The notes below the pieces were generated by a model that was not told the DNA's origin, made no database searches, and was given only the letters and a program-made list of their open reading frames with translations. Shown here piece after piece: positions 1 through 6,528 of a stretch of 6,644 bases of DNA (position 1 is the stretch's first letter; every line of letters starts with the position of its first letter). A program made the translations under genes and the position numbers. The stretch is taken from positions 1 to 6,644 of the forward strand of contig CALLZA010000026.1 in the NCBI GenBank assembly GCA_937858165.1, given 5' to 3'. This stretch comes from an uncultured Ardenticatenia bacterium. Lineage in GTDB: Bacteria; Chloroflexota; Anaerolineae; Promineifilales; Promineifilaceae.

Positions 1-140
1 TCTATATGACTATGCATGATGTGCTTTTTGGTTATGTTGCCATTATCCTTGTTGTTGAGCATGTGATTGATTTGGGGGAGTGTGAGCTTATGTGTTTGGT
101 TGCTGACAGGTGCTTAGGTGTTTGGGTTGTTTTTTTTTTT
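1..140. other. Non-genomic flank: low-complexity read-through noise ending in a T run
   Basis: This stretch lies outside the P5 end of the adapter at 141-210, so it cannot be genomic sequence contiguous with the insert. It is strongly T/G-rich on the plus strand (A/C-rich on the other) and ends in an 11-base T run at 130-140 abutting the adapter. That is what a read produces after it has run off the end of a short library molecule. It contrasts sharply with the GC-rich insert. A short open frame crosses it (6-203), but its C-terminal part is translated adapter. I see no gene, RNA or regulatory site here. Confidence 0.9.
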
Positions 141-210
141 AATGATACGGCGACCACCGAGATCTACACTAGATCGCTCGTCGGCAGCGTCAGATGTGTA
201 TAAGAGACAG
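141..210 (+). other. Illumina Nextera i5/P5 adapter with Tn5 mosaic end (library artefact)
   Basis: Three adapter parts read in order. The 29-base P5 flow-cell sequence is at 141-169, starting AATGATACGGCGACC. An 8-base index TAGATCGC, matching Nextera i5 N501, is at 170-177. The Nextera read-1 primer is at 178-210, made of TCGTCGGCAGCGTC and the 19-base Tn5 mosaic end AGATGTGTATAAGAGACAG. All match the canonical sequences exactly. Genomic sequence starts at 211. The mosaic end should not be read as a natural Tn5 transposon end. Confidence 0.99.
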
Positions 211-1165
211 GGCTGCTGGCATCGGAACTGATGACCGGCACGCCGCAGGCCATCGCCTCCAGCAGCGGCAGGCCGAACCCCTCATAGAGGCTGGGGAAAA
301 CGAACAGATCGGCCGCCGAGTAGAGCGCCGGCAGATCGGCATCGTCGACGAAGCCGAGCAGTAGCACCCGTTCGGCCAACCCCTGGCGGTCAATCTCCGC
401 CCGCAGCCCGTTGGACAGCCAGCCGCGTCCGCCGGCAATGACCAGCACGTGGGGCAGGCTTTCGGCCACCGACCGGAAGGCGCGCACCAGCAGCTCGTAG
501 TTCTTGCGCGGCTGGACGGTGCCGACAGTTAGCACGTAGGGGCGGTCGCCCAGACCGTAGCGGGCACGCACGGCGCCCAGCGTCGCCGCGTCCGTCACGG
601 GTCGGAAGCGCTCGTTGACGCCGCTGTGCAGCACGGTCACCTTGTCGTCGGGCACGCGCCAGACGGCGGCCAGATCGCGCCGGGTCGATTCGGAGTCGGC
701 CAGGATGTGGCTGGCGCGAGCTACCGAGCGCGGCACGACGCGGTTGAGGTAGGCCACCAGCTTGGCCGGGAAGGTCGCCGGATAGTGGACGAAGGAGAGA
801 TCGTGGACGGTCAGCAGCGTAGGCACGTCGCCACGTACGGGGGGCAACACAAAGTCGGGCGAGTGGAACAGATCGATGCGCCCGGTGAAGAGCTGCACCG
901 GCAACGGGACACCGGCGCGATACCACAGCCGGTAGAGCCAGCGCTCGTCCACCGGTGCGGGGCGGTGCGCCACGTTGGGCGCAACCGGCAGTGAGTCGGC
1001 CACCGGCAGAACGGCCGGTGGCCGGGCCGAAAAGAGCGTGTAGTGGTTGTGCGGCGCTTCGGCCACCAGGGCGCGGATGAGTTCGCGGGTATAGCGGCCG
1101 ATGCCGCCGCCCTGCGTTAGCGCCGCCGTCGCGTCGATGCCGATGATGGCCCCTTGTCCGGCCAT
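211..1165 (-). CDS. GT4-family glycosyltransferase, C-terminus cut off by the adapter
   Basis: Probable cytoplasmic, membrane-associated retaining glycosyltransferase (GT-B fold, CAZy GT4) that moves a sugar from a nucleotide donor onto a lipid-linked glycan. The N-terminal half has the glycine loop GGGIGRYT (residues 19-26) and HDLSFVHYP (121-129). The donor half has HSGVN (180-184), GTVQPRKN (215-222, with the usual R/K pair near the donor phosphates), GFVDD (271-275) and EGFGLPLLE (295-303), the EX7E motif with E295 and E303. It most resembles WbaZ/mannosyltransferase-type enzymes; donor and acceptor are not readable. I chose ATG at 1165, which shares one base with the upstream gtrA stop (TGATG); a GTG at 1168 is also possible. 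Only 318 real residues are present where relatives have about 370. The frame continues past 211 into adapter, giving a false 15-residue tail containing SYTHLTLPTSDLV. It is last in the visible operon. Confidence 0.93.
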
Positions 1166-1728
1166 CACTCGACGTCGTTATAGGTCCAGTGCCGGTTGGC
1201 GAAGAAGTTCCAGAACAGAACGACGACCACCGCCACCATCAGCGACAGGTTGTCGGCCAGGCGTGTCGTGTACGCCTGGAGCGGGCCAATGCTGGCCACC
1301 AGCGAGCGAAAGATCGGCGTCATGGCAAAGACGATCGGGATACGAATCAACACGCCAACGACACTGACCAGGAAGAACATCGTGAACTGCCGCCGGCGCG
1401 AGCGCGAACGCGAGTCGGGATAGGTCCAGTAGCGATTCCAGAGGAAGTTGCTGACGACCGCGGCGACGAAGGAGATGGCCGAGGCGATGGACGGGCCGAG
1501 ATGGGTGATGAAGTAATCGCCAAAGCCGAAGCCGGCCAGCAGTGTGTAGAGCCATTGACCGGGCGAAACCCAGCGGTTGACCGGATTGAGCAGCAGGTTG
1601 AAAATGCCGAAATCGACGACGAAGCCGATAGCGCCGACGATAAGGAACTTGACGAAGCGCTTCGCCTCCTTAGGCTTGACACCCAGGCGCGTCGATACCT
1701 CTTCCAGCGTTGTAATCATCCTAGACAT
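1165..1728 (-). CDS. GtrA-family four-helix membrane protein
   Basis: Small polytopic membrane protein of the GtrA family (Pfam PF04138), 187 residues. Members are thought to flip or help move lipid-linked sugars such as undecaprenyl-phosphate-glucose, and are common in teichoic-acid, arabinogalactan and O-antigen modification loci. Four hydrophobic segments lie near residues 25-46, 82-101, 116-140 and 158-177. The family's aromatic/NR signature occurs after helix 2 (SNFLWNRYWTY, 93-103) and again after helix 4 (FWNFFANRHWTY, 172-183), so the two halves look like a duplicated two-helix unit. A soluble N-terminal stretch of about 24 residues precedes helix 1. The ATG at 1728 is preferred because AAAGG and GAGGG lie just upstream. 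A TTG at 1752 would add eight polar residues, and an ATG at 1719 would shorten it by three. It is coupled to the downstream glycosyltransferase by a one-base stop/start overlap. The lipid-linked substrate is unknown. Confidence 0.93.
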   Translation of the reverse strand: MSRMITTLEEVSTRLGVKPKEAKRFVKFLIVGAIGFVVDFGIFNLLLNPVNRWVSPGQWLYTLLAGFGFGDYFITHLGPSIASAISFVAAVVSNFLWNRYWTYPDSRSRSRRRQFTMFFLVSVVGVLIRIPIVFAMTPIFRSLVASIGPLQAYTTRLADNLSLMVAVVVVLFWNFFANRHWTYNDVE

Positions 1729-1770
1729 CCCTCGTTGCCTTTCGCCCGGCAACCACCAATCCAGCAGAAT

Positions 1771-3318
1771 TTATGCATCGACCGTGGGTGAACGCTGCGT
1801 CATTGGTGTGCCCGGTCGTTGCTCCCTGTCCATGCCGGGCGCAGACAGCAATTGTAGCAAGGCCAGCATCGCCCCCAGGTGAACGTAGATGTTATTCACA
1901 TATAGTTTATCCACGAGATGGTGGACTGCCAATGCCGCCCAGGCCGCTAACAACCCCACGGCAACCCCACGTTCCGGCCACGCCAGCCGGCGAGCGGCGC
2001 GAATGGTCTGCCAGATGACCGCCAACCAGAAGATCAGATAGGCCAGCAGACCCGGCAGGCCAACCTCAGCCAGCAGGTTCAAGTAGTAATTGTGGGCGTG
2101 GCCCAGCGCGTCGGGCCAGTTGATGAGGGCGTAGCGCGGGTAGGCCGCGGCATAGTTGCCGAAGCCAACGCCCGTCCACAGGTCGTCGCGGGCCATGTCG
2201 GCCGCCGCCTGCCAGTGGGCCAGCCGCTCCAGCACGGCGTAGTTGGTGTCGTTGATGTCCACGCCGCGCACGTCACCCAGGGCGAACTCGTCGCCAAAGC
2301 CGGCCAGCCGGTCGGCGACGGACAGGGCCGGGCCAAAGCCGGCGGCCGCACCCAGCCACAGCCCGCCCCCCAGAACGGCCGCGGCGACCGCCCCCACGCC
2401 CAGCCCCAGCGCCAACCGTCGCACACTAAATAGCGCCAGTACGCCCGCCCCGGCCAGGAAGCCGAGCCACGCACCGCGACTCCACGAGAAGACCAGCGCC
2501 AGCGTGGCCGCGGCGGCGCAGAAAGCGACGAACACCGGCCACATCCAAGACCTCAGAGGTCTTCTGAGACCTCTGAGGTCGGCCAGCAGCCCCATCGTCA
2601 CCCCCAGCGCCAGCAGCGCCGTCAGGCTGATGTAGCCACCGAACGGATTCGGCTGCTCAAATGTCCCATAAGCGCGGTAGAAGCGTTCCAGAATGATGAA
2701 GTGTTCCGGGCCATCGTTGCGCAGCCCGAACTGCCAGATGCCGATGAGCGCCTGCGACAGCCCGGCCAATAGGAGTAGCGCCAGCAGCACGCGGGCCACG
2801 GCCGCCGGGCCGATCGGGGCGTGGGCCCCATTGTGGGCCCCATTGTGGGCCACGTCGACCACCAGCCAGACGACCAGCCCCATTTGCAGCCACTTGACCA
2901 GTTCGACCAGCCCCAGCCCGACCGACGGCGCGTCGAGCAGCGACACCAGCGCTACCAGCACAAACAGTAGCCAGGGCACGTTCAACGGCGTGGAGGGCAC
3001 AACCAGCCGGCGGCGGGCCAGACACGACGCCAGCCAGACGGCCAGCGTCAGCAACAGGGCCAGTTGGCCGGTGTCGAGCAGCGTCGGCCCGAGAGCGACG
3101 TTCTGTAGCGCTCCCCATGGGCCAAGCAACAGGGCCAGCCCCAGCCCGACCAGCGGCTGGACGAGCGTCAGGAGGACGGCCGCCGCCCCGACCACCAAAA
3201 CGCCGGCCAGCGGCAGGGGCAACCGGGCGATGAGCAGCGCCAGCAGGATGGCCAGGGCCGCCAGCCCAACCCGCCACGCCGCGCCTGTGCCGAATAGGGG
3301 CAACCGACGAGCGATCAA
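1771..3318 (-). CDS. O-antigen ligase/polymerase-like integral membrane protein (Wzy_C/WaaL type)
   Basis: A 515-residue polytopic protein of the O-antigen ligase/Wzy superfamily (Pfam PF04932). It would polymerise or transfer lipid-linked glycan on the outer face of the cytoplasmic membrane. About 10-12 hydrophobic helices surround a large extracytoplasmic loop (roughly residues 332-408). Family landmarks are [11 protein letters not shown] (277-287), [16 protein letters not shown] (383-398) and [18 protein letters not shown] (406-423), with the histidine pair typical of the ligase loop. Another landmark is [15 protein letters not shown] (466-480). Whether it acts as polymerase, ligase or protein O-oligosaccharyltransferase cannot be told from sequence. 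The start is TTG at 3318, overlapping the decarboxylase stop by four bases (TTGA), which implies translational coupling. A second TTG five codons later is possible, and there is no ATG near the N-terminus. Two oddities lie inside: a palindromic element encoding residues 247-257 and a 12-base tandem repeat encoding AHNG units at 157-166. The C-terminal 20 residues are polar and not conserved-looking. Confidence 0.92.
   Translation of the reverse strand: MIARRLPLFGTGAAWRVGLAALAILLALLIARLPLPLAGVLVVGAAAVLLTLVQPLVGLGLALLLGPWGALQNVALGPTLLDTGQLALLLTLAVWLASCLARRRLVVPSTPLNVPWLLFVLVALVSLLDAPSVGLGLVELVKWLQMGLVVWLVVDVAHNGAHNGAHAPIGPAAVARVLLALLLLAGLSQALIGIWQFGLRNDGPEHFIILERFYRAYGTFEQPNPFGGYISLTALLALGVTMGLLADLRGLRRPLRSWMWPVFVAFCAAAATLALVFSWSRGAWLGFLAGAGVLALFSVRRLALGLGVGAVAAAVLGGGLWLGAAAGFGPALSVADRLAGFGDEFALGDVRGVDINDTNYAVLERLAHWQAAADMARDDLWTGVGFGNYAAAYPRYALINWPDALGHAHNYYLNLLAEVGLPGLLAYLIFWLAVIWQTIRAARRLAWPERGVAVGLLAAWAALAVHHLVDKLYVNNIYVHLGAMLALLQLLSAPGMDREQRPGTPMTQRSPTVDA
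2549..2580. repeat. Perfect 14-bp inverted repeat embedded in the ligase gene
   Basis: Arms GACCTCAGAGGTCT (2549-2562) and AGACCTCTGAGGTC (2567-2580) are exact reverse complements around a four-base loop TCTG. Each arm also contains a near-palindrome, GACCTC-N-GAGGTC, with central A in one and T in the other. The element is 32 bases long. On the minus strand it is translated in frame as [11 protein letters not shown] (residues 247-257), a charged patch beside the hydrophobic WMWPVFVAF segment. It looks like a dispersed palindromic repeat that has inserted in a tolerant loop; only one copy is present here, so dispersal is inferred. Confidence 0.85.
2821..2851. repeat. 12-bp tandem repeat (about 2.6 copies) inside the ligase gene
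   Basis: The unit GTGGGCCCCATT occurs at 2821-2832 and again identically at 2833-2844, followed by seven matching bases. On the coding strand it gives [10 protein letters not shown] (residues 157-166) in a loop between two hydrophobic helices. The unit is a multiple of three, so copy-number changes would keep the frame. Confidence 0.9.
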
Positions 3319-4259
3319 ATTCGTGTCCGGAAGTAAGTGATGGTCTCGGCCAGCCCCTGCTCCACCGGGACGCGCGGTTCCCAGCCGAGGATAGTGCGGG
3401 CGCGAGTGATGTCGGGCCGGCGCACCTGCGGATCGTCCACAAAGCGGTCGTCAGCCGGCTCGACGCAGATGATCGGCGAATGGCTGCCCGACAGCCGCAC
3501 AATGTGCTCGGCCAACTCCAGCATGTTGATTTCAGTGTGGGGGTTGCCGATGTTGACCGGGTACGACTCGTCGGAGTGCAGCAGGCGGTAGATGCCCTCG
3601 ACAAGGTCGGAGTAGTACTGGAAGGCGCGCGTTTGGGTGCCCCGGCCATAGACGGTCAGCGGCTGGTTGGTCAGGGCCTGATAGATGAAGTTGGGCACGA
3701 CACGGCCGTCGTTCAGGCGCATGCGCGGGCCATAGGTATTGAAGATGCGCACAATGCGCGTCTCCAGGCCGTGGTAGCGGTGGTAGGCCATCGTCATTGC
3801 CTCGGCAAAGCGCTTGGCCTCGTCGTAGACGCCGCGCGGGCCGATGGGGTTGACGTGGCCCCAGTAGCTCTCCGGCTGCGGGTTCACCTGCGGGTCGCCG
3901 TAGACCTCCGAGGTGGAGGCGAGGAGGTAGCGCGCACCCTTGTGCTTGGCCAGACCCAGTGTGTTGTGGGTTCCCAGCGAGCCGACCTTGAGCGTCGGGA
4001 TGGGATGCTCCAGGTAGTCGTTGGGGCTGGCCGGGGAAGCGAAGTGCAGCACGGCGTCGAGCGGGCCATCGACGTAGATGTACTGGCTGACGTTGTGCTT
4101 GATGAAGCTAAAGCGCTCATGCCCAAACAGGTGGGCGATGTTGTCCATGTTGCCAGTAATGAGGTTGTCCATGCCGACGACGGTGTGACCTTCGGCAATG
4201 AACCGGTCGCTCAGGTGCGACCCCAGGAAGCCGGCGGCGCCGGTGATGAGTACACGCAT
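3315..4259 (-). CDS. UDP-glucuronate decarboxylase (UDP-xylose synthase), extended SDR family
   Basis: Cytosolic NAD-dependent enzyme converting UDP-glucuronate to UDP-xylose and CO2, supplying a pentose donor for surface glycans. It is 314 residues, full length for the bacterial family. It has the Rossmann loop GAAGFLG (7-13), D31 for the NAD ribose, and the HFASPASP segment (72-79) characteristic of UDP-xylose synthases rather than GalE. Catalytic-region TSEVYGD (116-122, E118) and YDEAK (Y145, K149) follow, then NTYGPRM (174-180), TRAFQY with R211, and [10 protein letters not shown] (275-284, usually DDPxxRxPDI). ATG at 4259 is chosen over upstream in-frame codons because the protein begins directly at [10 protein letters not shown] and a strong ribosome binding site precedes it. 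It is first in the minus-strand polysaccharide operon and its stop overlaps the TTG start of the ligase gene by four bases. The main alternative, a related dTDP-glucose dehydratase or UDP-sugar epimerase, is much less likely given HFASPASP. Confidence 0.93.
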   Translation of the reverse strand: MRVLITGAAGFLGSHLSDRFIAEGHTVVGMDNLITGNMDNIAHLFGHERFSFIKHNVSQYIYVDGPLDAVLHFASPASPNDYLEHPIPTLKVGSLGTHNTLGLAKHKGARYLLASTSEVYGDPQVNPQPESYWGHVNPIGPRGVYDEAKRFAEAMTMAYHRYHGLETRIVRIFNTYGPRMRLNDGRVVPNFIYQALTNQPLTVYGRGTQTRAFQYYSDLVEGIYRLLHSDESYPVNIGNPHTEINMLELAEHIVRLSGSHSPIICVEPADDRFVDDPQVRRPDITRARTILGWEPRVPVEQGLAETITYFRTRI

Positions 4260-4262
4260 GAT

Positions 4263-4269
4263 CCTCTCC
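4263..4269 (-). promoter_or_regulatory. Ribosome binding site of the UDP-glucuronate decarboxylase gene
   Basis: On the minus strand GGAGAGG lies just upstream of the ATG at 4259, with GGAG six bases from the start codon. It is the clearest Shine-Dalgarno site in the window and fixes the start of the decarboxylase. Confidence 0.85.
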
Positions 4270-4359
4270 AGTAAACAGACGACGTAGGCAATCGGGCGGC
4301 AGCCAAACCGCGGCCACAAAACCGAACGCCGCCGGCGATTTTACTCCCGGCGGGCGCGG

Positions 4360-4374
4360 CGGGCGAATCGCCCG
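4360..4374. repeat. Short dyad, possible operator
   Basis: CGGGCGA and TCGCCCG are perfect 7-base complements around a single A. The dyad lies between the candidate start sites of two divergent genes, about 30 bases upstream of the isomerase -35 box. It could be a regulator site, but such short GC dyads also occur by chance in GC-rich DNA. Confidence 0.35.
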
Positions 4375-4401
4375 AAATTTGGCGGCATCAAGTCGCTTTA
4401 C

Positions 4402-4430
4402 TCGTCATTCGTCCGTCGTGATTCTATAAT
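4402..4430 (+). promoter_or_regulatory. Sigma-70-type promoter for the IPP isomerase gene
   Basis: The -10 box TATAAT (4425-4430) is a perfect consensus. The -35-like box TCGTCA (4402-4407) matches TTGACA at four of six bases with an ideal 17-base spacer. The ATG of the isomerase lies only eight bases after the -10 box, so transcription would start at or within a base or two of the start codon, giving a leaderless mRNA. There is no Shine-Dalgarno sequence before that ATG, which fits. Confidence 0.72.
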
Positions 4431-4438
4431 CTGACGAT

Positions 4439-5539
4439 ATGATTGACGCATCCACCGCAACCGACGGCGATGAGCAGCCAGGGAACCATCCGGCCGCCTC
4501 CGAGCCGATGACCGACATCCACGAGCGGCGCAAGGCCGACCACATCCGCATCAACCTGGAAGAAGACGTCACCTTCAAGCGCCTGACAACGGGCCTGGAG
4601 GCGTACGGCTTCATGCACTGCGCCCTGCCCGAGCTCGATCTATCGGCCGTGGACACCCACGTCCACGTGTTGGGCAAACGTCTGCGCACCCCGCTGCTCA
4701 TCTCCTCCATGACCGGCGGCACGGCCCGCGCCCAGGCTATCAACCGCGAATTGGCCGCCGGGGCACAGGCAGCGGGTATGGCCATGGGCCTCGGCTCCAT
4801 GCGCGCGGCCATCGAAGACAGCGCCCTAGAGGCTACCTACCAGGTGCGCGACGTGGCGCCCGACATCCTGCTCCTGGCCAACCTCGGCGCGGTGCAGCTC
4901 AACTATGGCTATGGCCTGGACCAGTGCCGCCGGGCCGTGGACATGATCGAAGCCGATGCACTCATTCTGCACTTCAACGCCCTGCAAGAGGCGGTGCAGC
5001 CGGAGGGCGACGGCAACTTCGCCGGGCTACTGGGCAAGGTGGAAGCCATCTGCCGCGCCTTGCCCGTGCCGGTCGTAGCCAAGGAAGTGGGCTGGGGCTT
5101 TTCGGCCGCGGACGCCCGCCGGCTGGCCGCCGCCGGTGTGGCGGCCATCGACGTGGCCGGCGCGGGCGGCACGTCGTGGAGCCAGGTGGAGATGCACCGC
5201 GCGCCTACGGCCCGCCACGCGCGAGTCGCCGGGGCGTTCATCGATTGGGGCATTCCGACGGCCGTCTCGCTGCGCTACTGCCGGGAGGCCGCGCCCGGTC
5301 TGCCCCTCTTCGCCAGCGGTGGCATCAAGGACGGCATCGACGTCGCCAAGTGCATCGCGCTGGGCGCGTCGCTGGTTGGGCTGGCCGGTGAGTTCTTGCG
5401 CGCCGCCGACCGCGACGGCGCGGCCGGCGTGGCCGAACTGGCGGCGACTATCACCGATGAACTGCGCGTGGCTATGTTCTGCGCCGGCGCGGCCGACCTC
5501 CCCGCCCTGGGCCACACGCCGCTCTATACCCGCTTCTAG
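4439..5539 (+). CDS. fni: Type II isopentenyl-diphosphate delta-isomerase (FMN-dependent)
   Basis: Cytosolic flavoenzyme interconverting IPP and DMAPP, using reduced FMN and Mg2+; unrelated to the type I isomerase. It is 366 residues, slightly long for the family (about 330-360) because of a poorly conserved N-terminus of about 25 residues. TIM-barrel motifs in order: RKADHIR (31-37), SSMTGG (89-94), ANLGAVQL (147-154), [14 protein letters not shown] (178-191). Q187 and E189 match the conserved Gln and Mg2+-binding Glu. Next come VAKE (213-216, K215), AGAGGTSW (240-247) and ASGGIKDG (292-299), the last two forming the FMN phosphate pocket. The ATG at 4439 is placed for leaderless translation. 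A second ATG at 4508 ([12 protein letters not shown]) would give the usual family N-terminus but lacks a ribosome binding site. It heads the plus-strand isoprenoid block, with a polyprenyl synthetase next. Every key residue I can name is present, so it should be active. Confidence 0.96.
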   Translation: MIDASTATDGDEQPGNHPAASEPMTDIHERRKADHIRINLEEDVTFKRLTTGLEAYGFMHCALPELDLSAVDTHVHVLGKRLRTPLLISSMTGGTARAQAINRELAAGAQAAGMAMGLGSMRAAIEDSALEATYQVRDVAPDILLLANLGAVQLNYGYGLDQCRRAVDMIEADALILHFNALQEAVQPEGDGNFAGLLGKVEAICRALPVPVVAKEVGWGFSAADARRLAAAGVAAIDVAGAGGTSWSQVEMHRAPTARHARVAGAFIDWGIPTAVSLRYCREAAPGLPLFASGGIKDGIDVAKCIALGASLVGLAGEFLRAADRDGAAGVAELAATITDELRVAMFCAGAADLPALGHTPLYTRF

Positions 5540-5557
5540 TTTGGTGTTACTATCTGC

Positions 5558-5636
5558 AGAGCCTTAGGCAAAGCGCGCCAAGAGAACATTGCCCTTCGCA
5601 TTCTTGGCGCCCTTGGCGCGCGTTGCGTGAGGCTCT
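5558..5636. repeat. Long imperfect inverted repeat (25-bp arms) after the isomerase gene
   Basis: The left arm (5558-5582, starting AGAGCCTTAGGC) pairs with the right arm (5612-5636, ending GAGGCTCT) at 22 of 25 positions around a 29-base loop. The loop and right arm carry a direct repeat CTTGGCGC (5603-5610 and 5612-5619). It begins 18 bases after the isomerase stop. A transcript could form a strong hairpin, but no T run follows, so a classical intrinsic terminator is not supported. Its style (runs like GCGCCAAG and CTTGGCGC) resembles dispersed intergenic repeats of Chloroflexota and similar genomes; this is inferred, as only one copy is visible. Confidence 0.82.
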
Positions 5637-5641
5637 AACAC

Positions 5642-5668
5642 ATCTGTGAAATCTGCGTAATCTGTGGT
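5642..5668. repeat. Three 9-bp tandem units just upstream of the polyprenyl synthetase
   Basis: The units ATCTGTGAA, ATCTGCGTA and ATCTGTGGT lie head to tail with no gap. The array starts six bases after the long inverted repeat and ends 12 bases before the next start codon, so the two repeats nearly fill the intergenic gap of 141 bases. Similar ATCTGYG arrays are, to my knowledge, frequent dispersed intergenic repeats in some environmental bacteria. Confidence 0.8.
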
Positions 5669-5680
5669 TACATCATCTCC

Positions 5681-6528
5681 ATGAGCAACGAACTGGAAAC
5701 CCTGACCACCGACTTCCTGCCGGCCATCGAAGCCGAGATGCGGAGCGTACTGCGCGTCGAGAGCGACGCCGATCCCTTCTACGGCATGATCCACTACCAC
5801 ATGGGCTGGGCCGACGAGGCGTTGCGACCGGCAGGAGGCAACAGCGGCAAGCGCATCCGGCCGATCTTGTGCCTGCTGGCGTGCGCCGCTGCCGGCGGCC
5901 CCTGGCAGCAGGCGCTGCCCGCGGCGGCGGCGGTCGAGATTGTCCACAATTTCTCGCTTGTCCATGACGACATCGAGGACAACAGCCCCACCCGGCGCGG
6001 CCGGCCCACGGTCTGGACGTTATGGGGCCAGCCGCAGGCCATCAACACCGGCGACGCCATGTTCGCCCTGGCCCATCTGGCGCTGGGGCGGCTGTCCGAC
6101 CGCGGCGTGACACCAGCAACCGTTGTGCGTGGCCTCCGCCGCTTCGATGAGACCTGCGTTGCCCTGACCGGCGGCCAATACGCCGACATGCGCTTCGAGA
6201 CTCAGGCAGAGGTCGCGGTTGATGAATACGTAAGGATGATCACCGGCAAGACGGCCGTGCTGGTGGCCCTGTGCGCCGAGCTAGGGGCGCTGGTAGCCGG
6301 GGCCGACGACAGCCGCGTAGCCCACTTCGCCAACTTCGGCCTCAATCTGGGCCTGGCCTTCCAGGCGCAAGATGACCTGCTCGGCATCTGGGGCGACGAG
6401 CAGCTGATCGGCAAGTCGGTCAGCACCGACATTACGACGCGCAAGAAGACGCTGCCCGTCCTCTACGCCCTGGCCCACAGCACGCCCCTGCGCGATCTCT
6501 ACGCCGGGACGGACGATGGCGATACGTT
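5681..6528 (+). CDS. (E)-polyprenyl diphosphate synthase (GGPP/FPP synthase-like), C-terminus cut off by the adapter
   Basis: All-alpha trans-prenyltransferase that condenses IPP with an allylic diphosphate, probably giving geranylgeranyl or a related diphosphate for quinone, carotenoid or lipid synthesis. Motifs: GKRIRP (56-61, IPP binding), first Asp-rich motif HDDIED (95-100; D96, D97, D100) with RRGRPT (105-110), GGQYAD (164-169), ITGKTAVL (187-194), and second Asp-rich region QDDLLGIWGD (230-239). GKSVSTD and RKKTLPVLYAL follow (244-264). The second motif is DDxxG rather than DDxxD, a variant common in one GGPP-synthase-like branch and followed by the usual GD. ATG at 5681 is the first usable start after an in-frame stop at 5636-5638; no Shine-Dalgarno is seen. 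Only 282 complete genomic codons are present (relatives about 320-340). The open frame continues through the adapter, giving a spurious CLLYTSDAADE tail. Chain length cannot be assigned, though the position five residues before DDIED is F91. Confidence 0.94.

Larger units (their letters stand above)
4260..4438. other. Divergent intergenic region between polysaccharide and isoprenoid blocks
   Basis: These 179 bases separate two divergent genes and so must hold both promoters. The half nearest the isomerase is less GC-rich and contains a good promoter (4402-4430). For the decarboxylase only a weak -10-like TAAAAT is visible on the minus strand (4343-4338), with no convincing -35, leaving a leader of about 70 bases. 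A short perfect dyad is present at 4360-4374. No small open frame or RNA gene is convincing. Confidence 0.7.

Noticed and set aside
6..203. 65-residue open frame at the left edge
   Set aside because: It lies in read-through noise, and its end is translated adapter (NDTATTEIYT), a known contaminant pattern.
1189..1791. 200-codon plus-strand frame opposite gtrA
   Set aside because: Antisense shadow rich in charged residues; the minus strand holds a clear GtrA protein with four helices.
2657..3649. Long 330-codon minus-strand frame overlapping the ligase and decarboxylase genes
   Set aside because: It is out of frame with two genes that have clear family motifs; its composition (Arg/Ala/Ser/Pro-rich, no motif) is typical of GC-rich shadow frames.
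3480..4274. 264-codon plus-strand frame opposite the decarboxylase gene
   Set aside because: Antisense shadow of a strongly conserved gene; no recognisable domain and no ribosome binding site.
5558..5636. Intrinsic terminator after the isomerase gene
   Set aside because: The hairpin is strong but has a 29-base loop and no following T run; better described as a repeat.
5642..5668. CRISPR-like array
   Set aside because: The 9-base units are contiguous with no spacers and no cas genes nearby.
5564..5965. 133-codon minus-strand frame covering the intergenic repeats
   Set aside because: It spans the repeat array and the antisense of the polyprenyl synthetase; the repetitive TDYADFTDV and AKGAKNAKG parts are translated repeats.
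211..6528. A previously undescribed multi-gene system
   Set aside because: All six genes fall in well-known families (GT4, GtrA, O-antigen ligase, UDP-xylose synthase, IPP isomerase II, polyprenyl synthase) in plausible operons; nothing needs a new system to explain it.
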